DNA from: Zea mays
Lineage: Eukaryota; Streptophyta; Magnoliopsida; Poales; Poaceae
NCBI RefSeq assembly: GCF_902167145.1
Contig: NW_023366860.1
Span: forward strand, 186,001 to 250,000
Direction of reading: 5' to 3'
Length of the DNA stretch: 64,000 bases
Below the pieces are notes generated by a model. That model made no database searches. It was given only the letters and a program-made list of their open reading frames with translations, and was not told the DNA's origin. A program made the translations under genes and the position numbers. Numbering within the stretch: the stretch's first letter is position 1; every line of letters begins with the position of its first letter. Shown here one piece after another: positions 57,420 to 64,000 of the stretch.

Positions 57420-58856
57420 ATGGCAGGTGATATGGACATTTTTGACCCAACCGAACGTTATATTGGAGGCATCATTCAACACTTGCCTTCATATGCCGGT
57501 AAATTCGATCCTCGTGCATACATTGATTGGGAGCTTAAGGTAGATGAGGAATTCGATGATCATGATCTATCTCAAAAACAAAAAATTTATATTGCCTCTA
57601 ATGTGTTAACTGAGCACGCATTGATGGAATGGAAATACATTTGTAGGCACAACAAAGTTCCACAGTCTTGGGAAGAATTTAAATTTCATTTTAGAGATGC
57701 ATTCATTCCTGCATACTATGTTGATCACTTACTTTCTGAATTAGACACTTTGAAGCAGGGTGCTAGGACTGTAAAAGAATATTATCATGATTTTAAAATT
57801 TGTACCACATTTGCTGGTTTAGATGAATGCATGGAAGATGTATTGACAAGGTTTACAAACGGACTCAATTCTGAAATTCATACTATGGTCATGCATGAAA
57901 CTTATGGACACCTTTCTCACTTGTTTTTGCTTGCATGTAAAGCTGAAAAGGAGATCGTGTTATACAATTATACATGCACTGAACATGCGACACATAGTTC
58001 CTCTTTTTTGTCTCCTCTACATGTTGAACAAGAGCACAAAATAGAGAAAATTGATGTTGTTTTTCCGTCATCACAAGAAGTATTGTTTGCTGACCCTTGT
58101 GATAGCGAAGAGTTGGTGGATAATTCACTTTTATTCAGGAAACAACTAGTGAATGAATATGTTACATCTGATATTGAACCAAACATTTTGGCTAAAAAGG
58201 AACATGTCATTTGTATTGCAAACGAAACTGAAGAAATAAATTTGCTCTCTTCTTTAAATACTTGGGGCTATATTGAGTTTGATGATCTTTGTGAGCTCGG
58301 TAATTTGAACAATATTTTATTTGATAGGTCAACTATGCCTTGTCCTTCTCATGCTATATTTTACTTTGCTGGCAAGTACAACAATACAGGACAATTTTTA
58401 GTGCATAGAGTTTATATTTCATCAATATATAGTGTTTCTTCACATTGCACAAATAAGATATTGGCATGTTCTCAAGAAGTGGAGAAGTTATTGTTTCCAT
58501 GTACTTTAGTAAAAGTTTCAGGTTTATTTTTAGAAGATCATGATAAAACCTTAGTCATGAACATCAATCATGATGCAACACAGAGGACAATTTGCTGTCA
58601 AGAAGAGGAGAATGATGAGAACATAACCTGCTCAGATATGACCATGTCAATGGCTCCTGCTGCGAAGGTGAAACTCTTCCACATTAAAACTACCATCGAT
58701 ATATTTGAAGAATTGATATTGCGCCGTAAAGTGTGTATACTTTTATTTGTAGAACTTCTTACATGGATTAAGCGATGCGTTAAGGGTGCAAGGAAGGCTT
58801 TGAGGAACAAAGAAGTTGATTGGGGACCAAGTAATGATATTTTCAACATCCCTTAA
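57420..58856 (+). CDS. gag: Gag-like protein of CRM4-like element
   Basis: 478 codons from ATG 57420 (MAGDMDIFDPTERYIGG) to TAA 58854-58856 with no lesion. Residues about 25-185 align by eye with CRM2 Gag in the same order: YAGKFDPRAYIDWELKVDEEF, QSWEEFKFHFRDAFIPAYY, LKQGARTVKEYY, LLACKAEKEI. Unlike CRM2 Gag it has no CCHC knuckle. The C-terminal 290 residues (including HAIFYFAGKYNN, QFLVHRVYIS and a Lys/Arg-rich end) match nothing I can name. The ATG context CCATGGC is shared with CRM2. It may build particles or co-assemble with an autonomous Gag; with no pol it cannot transpose alone. This is the one retroelement frame in the window that is complete and unbroken. Confidence 0.85.
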   Translation: MAGDMDIFDPTERYIGGIIQHLPSYAGKFDPRAYIDWELKVDEEFDDHDLSQKQKIYIASNVLTEHALMEWKYICRHNKVPQSWEEFKFHFRDAFIPAYYVDHLLSELDTLKQGARTVKEYYHDFKICTTFAGLDECMEDVLTRFTNGLNSEIHTMVMHETYGHLSHLFLLACKAEKEIVLYNYTCTEHATHSSSFLSPLHVEQEHKIEKIDVVFPSSQEVLFADPCDSEELVDNSLLFRKQLVNEYVTSDIEPNILAKKEHVICIANETEEINLLSSLNTWGYIEFDDLCELGNLNNILFDRSTMPCPSHAIFYFAGKYNNTGQFLVHRVYISSIYSVSSHCTNKILACSQEVEKLLFPCTLVKVSGLFLEDHDKTLVMNINHDATQRTICCQEEENDENITCSDMTMSMAPAAKVKLFHIKTTIDIFEELILRRKVCILLFVELLTWIKRCVKGARKALRNKEVDWGPSNDIFNIP

Positions 58857-58923
58857 TCAGGAAATCATATCATCAGAATTGACCACATACCGTACACGCT
58901 AGAGTCGAGGACGACTCTATTGT
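58857..58923 (+). other. Spacer between gag stop and polypurine tract
   Basis: Short non-coding spacer. It contains GAGTCGAGGACGACT, a relic of the coding sequence that precedes the polypurine tract in CRM1/CRM2 integrase genes (SRTT), suggesting pol was lost by internal deletion. Confidence 0.6.
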
Positions 58924-58936
58924 AAGAAGGGGAGGA
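58924..58936 (+). other. Polypurine tract of CRM4-like element
   Basis: AAGAAGGGGAGGA directly before the 3' LTR, identical to that of the CRM1-like copies. Confidence 0.85.
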
Positions 58937-60043
58937 TGATGAGGACATCACTGCCATCAATACAACCACACCAGCGACCCCCTTCACCATTTAATCATGG
59001 ACCAGTGAAACGAGTCCGTGCATGTAAATTTAATTATCAGGTGAACTCGTTCCTTGTTTTTGATGCTAATCATTCCTTAAATGAGGTACTAATACCTTGT
59101 GATTACTTTATTATGCTAAGGTGTTTGGGAGGTGAACCATCTAGAATTTGAGAAGTCAACAAGGCAATAAAAGCTGCTCCACTTGATGGGATTTCGTAAC
59201 TGCAGCAAGTGCAAGTTGAAGAGGCCATATCTTTCAACTCCCAAGGCCAATGAAGGCAAATAAGCACTTGATGGAAAGCACTCTTCGTCTACTTCTTGGT
59301 GGAGAAAGAATCAATTAGAGATACCAAATGAGGCGTCCAGAAAATGTCGAGAAAACTTCTTGACTCCACCAGTCCGAGGGAATTCGTAACTGCAGCAAGC
59401 ACCATATTAAATGGAGCATATCTTTCATCTCCTAAGGTTGTTTAGTGCAAATAAGTACTTGTTGGAAAGCTCTCTTCGTCTACTTTCTGGCGGCTGAAGA
59501 ATCAATGGGAGAAACCAAACGACACGTCCAGAAACTGTCGAGAGAGCTTCGTTCTCCACCAGAACTTCTTTCTATTCCTCTATTTAAGCAACTAGCAGCC
59601 ACCAAAGAACTTGGGTTTTTGTTTGATGTAAGTTTAGCCTTTGCTACTTCCTTGTAAACGCGTGTGTCGGCTAGACCACCCGGATACTTGAAACAGAACC
59701 CCAACTCTATCAGATCCGTGAGCGTCTGCGTTTTATCTTGTTCTTGCTTGTTCTCGATTGCTTGCAGGTTCAAGGTTGTTCTTGGCACGGCAAGAGCAGC
59801 TACAGCAGGAGCCGGTGTAACTATCGCTAAGGCGCAGCACCCTTGTGGTTGTTGTAGTCGGATAGCACAACGTCGACCTCCACCCCAAATCGTAGTTATC
59901 AGGAGACGGTGTACCTGTCGCTCAAGGCGCCACACCATCTTGGTTGTGGTAGTCGGGCAGCCAACGTCGTTCTCCAACAAGTTTTTCACCTCCATCATCT
60001 CTCATCGAAAGATCGGGCACCCTTCTACCCGTTGGGTTTATCA
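58937..60043 (+). repeat. CRM4-like 3' LTR (1,107 bp)
   Basis: Same length as the 5' LTR, with about four substitutions between them. Carries GAAAGATCGGGCA at about 60,006-60,020. Confidence 0.88.
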
Positions 60044-60048
60044 CCTAC
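60044..60048 (+). other. Target-site duplication CCTAC, right
   Basis: Second copy of the pentamer; Sirevirus integrase resumes in frame at 60049. Confidence 0.9.
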
Positions 60049-61560
60049 ACCCCTCAACAAAATGGTGTAGTGGAGAGGAAGAATCGAACTCTATTGGACA
60101 TGGCTAGAACCATGCTTGATGAATACAAGACTTCGGATCGGTTTTGGGCGGAGGCGGTCAACACCGCTTGCTACGCCATCAACCGGTTGTATCTACACCG
60201 AATCCTCAAGAAGACATCCTATGAACTCCTAACCGGTAAAAAGCCCAACACTTCATATTTTATAGTCTTTGGTAGCAAATGTTTTATTCTTGTTAAAAGA
60301 GGTAGAAAATCTAAATTTGCTCCTAAGACTGTAGAAGGCTTTTTACTAGGATATGATTCAAACACAAGGGCATATAGGGTCTTTAACAAGTCCTCAGGAC
60401 TAGTTGAAGTTTCTTGTGATGTTGTGTTTGATGAGACTAACGGCTCTCAAGTAGAGCAAGTTGATCTTGATGAGATAGGTGAAGAACAGGCTCCGTGCAT
60501 TGCGCTAAGGAACATGTCCATTGAGGATGTGTGTCCTAAGGAATCCGAAGAGCCTCCACATGCACAAGATCAACCATCCTCCTCCACAGCAAGCATCTCC
60601 ACCGACTCAAAATGAGGATGAAGCTCAAGTTGATGAAGTAGAAGATCAAGCAAAAGAGCTACCTCAAGATGACGACAATGATCAAGGGGGAGATACAAAT
60701 GATCAAGACAAGGAGGATGAAGAGCAAAGGCCGCCACACCCAAGAGTCCACCAAGCAATCCAACGAGATCACCCCGTCGACACCATCCTTGGTGACATTC
60801 ATAAGGGGGTAACTACTAGATCTCGTGTTGCACATTTTTGTGAGCATTACTCTTTTGTTTCCTCTATTGAGCCACACAAGGTAGAGGAAGCACTCCAAGA
60901 TTCGGATTGGGTGGTGGCGATGCAAGAGGAGCTCAACAACTTCACTAGGAATGAGGTATGGCATTTAGTTCCACGTCCTAATCAAAATGTTGTAGGAACC
61001 AAATGGGTCTTCCGCAACAAGCAAGATGAGCATGGTGTGGTGACAAGGAACAAAGCTCGACTTGTGGCCAAAGGATACTCCCAAGTCGAAGGTTTGGATT
61101 TCGGTGAAACCTATGCACCCGTAGCTAGGCTTGAGTCAATTCGTATATTATTAGCCTATGCTACTTACCATGGCTTTAAGCTTTATCAAATGGACGTGAA
61201 AAGTGCCTTCCTCAATGGACCAATCAAGGAAGAAGTCTATGTTGAGCAACCTCCCGGCTTTGAAGATAGTGAGTACCCTAACCATGTTTATAAACTCTCT
61301 AAGGCGCTTTATGGGCTCAAGCAAGCCCCAAGAGCATGGTATGAATGCCTTAGGGATTTCCTTATTGCTAATGGCTTCAAAGTCGGAAAAGCCGATCCTA
61401 CGCTCTTTACCAAAACACTTGAGAATGATTTGTTTGTATGTCAAATTTATGTTGATGATATTATTTTTGGGTCTACTAATGAATCTACATGTGAAGAGTT
61501 TAGTAGGATCATGACACAAAAGTTCGAGATGTCTATGATGAGGGAGTTGAAGTATTTGTA
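60049..61560 (+). pseudogene. pol: Sirevirus pol: integrase C-terminal part and truncated RT
   Basis: Resumes the integrase frame (TPQQNGVVERKNRTL, with the catalytic Glu in VVERKN) through the C-terminal domain to a TGA at 60613-60615. A frameshift between about 60,560 and 60,612, in the Ser/Pro-rich linker, moves the reading to frame 2. That frame gives the acidic linker, then copia RT ([50 protein letters not shown]). RT stops after MRELKYL, where CentC begins and supplies a TAA. RNase H is missing. Frameshift, truncation and the CRM4-like insertion together make it dead. Confidence 0.88.
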
Positions 61561-64000
61561 AAACGAAGAAATGGTTCCAGTGGCAAAAACTCGTGATTTC
61601 TATGCACCCGATACCCGTTTTCGGAATGGGTGACGTGCGGCAACGAAATTGCGCGAAATCAACCCAAACATGAGTTTCGGACCTAAATTAGTGGATTGGG
61701 CATGTTCGTTGCGAAAAACGAAGAAATGGTTCCATTGGCAAAAACTTGTGCTTTGTATGCACCCCGATACCCGTTTTCGGAATGGGTGACGTGCGACAAC
61801 GAAATTGTGCGAAACGATCCCAAACATGAGTTTTGGACCTAAAGTAGTGGAGTGGCATGTTCGTTGCGAAAAACGAAGAAATGGTTTCGGTGGCAAAAAT
61901 TGAGTTTGTATGCACCCGATACCCGTTTTCGGAATTGGTGACGTGCGGCAACGAAATTGCGCGAAATCAACCCTAACATGAGTTTTGGACCTAAATTAGT
62001 GGAGTGGGCATGTTCGTTGCGAAAAACAAAGAAATGGTTCCGGTGGCAAAAACTCGTGCTTTGTATGCACCCGATGGGTGACGTGCGGCAACGAAATTGC
62101 GCGAAATCAACCCAAACATGAGTTTATGACCTAAAGTAGTGGATTGGGCATGTTCGTTGCGAAAAACGAAGAAATGGTTCCGGTGGCAAAAACTCGTGCT
62201 TTGTATGCACCCGATACCCGTTTTCGGAATGGGTGACGTGCGGCAACGGAATTGCGCGAAAACAACCCAAACATGAGTTTTGGACCTAAAGTAGTGGAGT
62301 GGGCATGTTCGTTGCGAAAAACGAAGAAATGGTTCCGGTGGCAAAAACTCGTGCTTTGTATGCACCCGATACCCGTTTTTGGAATGGGTGACGTGCGGCA
62401 ACGAAATTGCGCGAAATCAACCCAAACATGAGTTTTGGACCTAAATTAGTGGATTGGGCATGTTCGTTGCGAAAAACGATGAAATGGTTCCATTGGCAAA
62501 AACTCGTGCTTTGTATCACCCCGATACCCGTTTTCGGAATGGGTGACGTGCGACAACGAAATTGTGCGAAACGATCCCAAACATGAGTTTTGGACCTAAA
62601 GTAGTGGAGTGGCATGTTCGTTGCGAAAAACGAAGAAATGGTTTCGGTGGCAAAAATTGAGTTTGTATGCACCCGATACCCGTTTTCGGAATTGGTGACG
62701 TGCGGCAACGAAATTGCGCGAAATCAACCCAAACATGAGTTTTGGACCTAAAGTAGTGGAGTGGGCATGTTCGTTGCGAAAAACGAAGAAATGGTTCCGG
62801 TGGCAAAAACTCGTGCTTTGTATGCACCCGATACCCGTTTTCGGAATGGGTGACGTGCGGCAACGAAATTGCGCGAAATCAACCCAAACATGAGTTTATG
62901 ACATAAAGTAGTGGATTGGGCATGTTCGTTGCGAAAAACGAAGAAATGGTTCCGGTGGCAAAAACTCGTGCTTTGTATGCACCCGATACCCGTTTTCGGA
63001 ATAGGTGACGTGCGGCAACGAAATTGCGAGAAAACAACCCAAACTTGAGTTTTGGACCTAAAGTAGTGGAGTGGGCATGTTCGTTGCGAAAAACGAAGAA
63101 ATGGTTCCGGTGGCAAAAACTCGTGCTTTGTATGCACCCGATACCCGTTTTCGGAATGGGTGACGTGCGGGAACGAAATTGCGCGAAATCAACCCAAACA
63201 TGAGTTTTGGACCTAAAGTTGTGGATTGGGCATGTTCGTTGCGAAAAACGAAGAAATGGTTCAGGTGGCAAAAACTCGTGCTTTGTATGCACCCCGATAC
63301 CCGTTTTCGGAATGGGTGACGTGCGGCAACGAAATTGTGCGAAACGATCCCAAACATGAGTTTTGGACCTAAAGTAGTGGAGTGGGCATGTTCGTTGAGA
63401 AAAACGAAGAAATGGTTTCGGTGGCAAAAACTGAGTTTGTATGCACCCGATACCCGTTTTCGGAATGGGTGACGTGCGGCAACGAAATTGCGCGAAATCA
63501 ACCCAAACATGAGTTTTGGACCTAAAGTAGTGGAGTGGGCATGTTCGTTGCGAAAAATGAAGAAATGGTTCCGGTGACAAAAACTCGTGCTTTGTATGCA
63601 CCCGATACCCGTTTTGGAATGGGTGACGTGCTGCAACGAAATTGCGCGAAATCAACCCAAACATGAGTTTAGGACCTAAAGTAGTGGATTGGGCATGTTC
63701 GTTGCGAAAAACGAAGAAATGGTTCCGGTGGCAAAAACTCGTGCTTTGTATGCACCCCGATACCCGTTTTCGGAATGGGTGACGTGCGGCAACGGAATTG
63801 CGCGAAAACAACCCAAACATGAGTTTTGGACCTAAATAGTGGAGTGGGCATGTTCGTTGCGAAAAACGAAGAAATGGTTCCGGTGGCAAAAACTCGTGCT
63901 TTGTATGCACCCAATGCCCGTTTTCGGAATGGGTGATGTGCGGGAACGAAATTGCACAAAAGCACCCCAAACATGAGTTTTGGACCTAAAGTTGTGGATT
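61561..64000 (+). repeat. CentC array, right segment, continues past window
   Basis: About 15.7 monomers in the same orientation as the main array, starting mid-monomer at AAACGAAGAAATGG. It is more irregular than the main array: GGAGTGGCATG (one G missing, at 61,851 and 62,611), a monomer shortened by about 18 bp (GCACCCGATGGGTGACG at 62,070), and GGACCTAAATAGTGG at 63,830. The common orientation fits a single original array split by the retrotransposon block. Confidence 0.95.
61680..63200 (+). repeat. CentC 5-monomer tandem duplication in right array
   Basis: About 61,680-62,440 and 62,441-63,200 share rare variants in order: GTTCCATTGGCAAAAACT, GAGTGGCATG, AAAAATTGAGTTTG, GGAATTGGTGACG and GAGTTTATGAC. 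The offset is 757 bp, five monomers less the 18 bp deletion private to the first copy. Boundaries are approximate. Confidence 0.65.

Larger units (their letters stand above)
55489..60043 (+). mobile_element. Non-autonomous CRM4-like LTR-gag-LTR element
   Basis: 4,555 bp with two 1,107 bp LTRs, a primer site, a leader of about 0.8 kb, one gag-like frame, a CRM1-type polypurine tract and CCTAC target duplications. There is no protease, RT, RNase H or integrase, and the space between gag stop and polypurine tract is under 70 bp. LTR ends (TGATGAGGACATC...TTTATCA) and leader place it in the CRM clade. Non-autonomous CRM4 is the best match from memory. About four LTR differences make it as young as the CRM2 copy. 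It must use enzymes from an autonomous CRM. Confidence 0.88.
42968..61560 (+). mobile_element. Ty1/copia Sirevirus, 3'-truncated, host of two insertions
   Basis: 5' LTR, tRNA-Met primer site, a long coiled-coil gag, protease, integrase and RT in the copia order (integrase before RT). It resembles the maize Opie/Ji/Giepum group. It is split at 45598/53186 by a CRM2-like element and at 55488/60044 by a CRM4-like element, leaving about 6.5 kb of its own sequence. It stops within RT, shortly after YVDD, at 61560 and is joined directly to CentC; RNase H, any envelope-like gene and the 3' LTR are lost. It inserted into the LTR of CRM1-like fragment a. Confidence 0.85.

Noticed and set aside
58857..58936. 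Hidden protease or RT remnant after the CRM4-like gag
   Set aside because: Only about 80 bp separate the gag stop from the LTR; just a short relic of the sequence before the polypurine tract is present.
42968..61560. Envelope-like gene expected of some Sireviruses
   Set aside because: The element is truncated within RT, so the region where such a gene would lie is absent.
6315..64000. Inverted CentC segments or orientation switch across the retrotransposon block
   Set aside because: GGTTCCGGTGGCAAAAAC reads on the plus strand throughout both arrays; no inversion found.

Overview
The window reads as a plant centromere, almost certainly maize (Zea mays) or a close relative. It holds two same-orientation arrays of a roughly 155-156 bp satellite that I recognise as CentC. 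Between and beside them lie Ty3/gypsy chromoviruses of the centromeric CRM clade and one Ty1/copia Sirevirus. I see no host gene, tRNA, rRNA, CRISPR array or bacterial-type operon. Family names (CRM1, CRM2, CRM4, Sirevirus) come from remembered hallmarks and not from a database search; superfamily calls are firmer than family calls.

Layout. 1-1593: 3' end of a CRM1-like element on + (integrase with an in-frame stop, then the 3' LTR). It abuts 1594-6314, the 5' part of a CRM2-like element on - (truncated pol, gag, leader, 5' LTR). The likely reading is CRM1 inserted into CRM2, which had inserted into CentC; the remainder would lie left of the window. 6315-40428: about 34.1 kb of uninterrupted CentC (about 220 monomers). 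It is a hierarchy of duplications: 7-monomer (about 1.09 kb), 8-monomer (1,245 bp) and 18-monomer (2,794 bp) units, and a direct tandem duplication of a 13.5 kb block (10.8-24.3 kb) by a 10.7 kb block (24.3-35.0 kb). 40429-42967: two broken CRM1-like 3' ends in series. 42968-61560: a 3'-truncated Sirevirus that carries two complete younger insertions. One is a full-length CRM2-like element on - (45599-53185, flanked by GAGGT). The other is a 4.56 kb non-autonomous, CRM4-like LTR-gag-LTR element on + (55489-60043, flanked by CCTAC). 61561-64000: CentC resumes.

How the parts relate. Autonomous CRM elements encode Gag, protease, RT, RNase H and an integrase whose extreme C-terminus (the CR motif) is read through into the 3' LTR; that tail is thought to direct integration to CENH3 chromatin. 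No autonomous copy here is intact. The full-length CRM2 has two in-frame stops, the left CRM2 has a stop and has lost its protease catalytic Asp, and the CRM1 copies are fragments. The CRM4-like element keeps an open gag-like frame and near-identical LTRs but has no pol, so it must be mobilised in trans. Its leader is recognisably similar to the CRM2 leader. By manual LTR comparison (about 4 substitutions per pair) both complete elements look young, on the order of 0.1-0.2 My at the usual grass LTR rate, and both are younger than the Sirevirus they interrupt. The CentC duplications are younger than the divergence between neighbouring monomers, so the array has been remodelled recently by segmental duplication.
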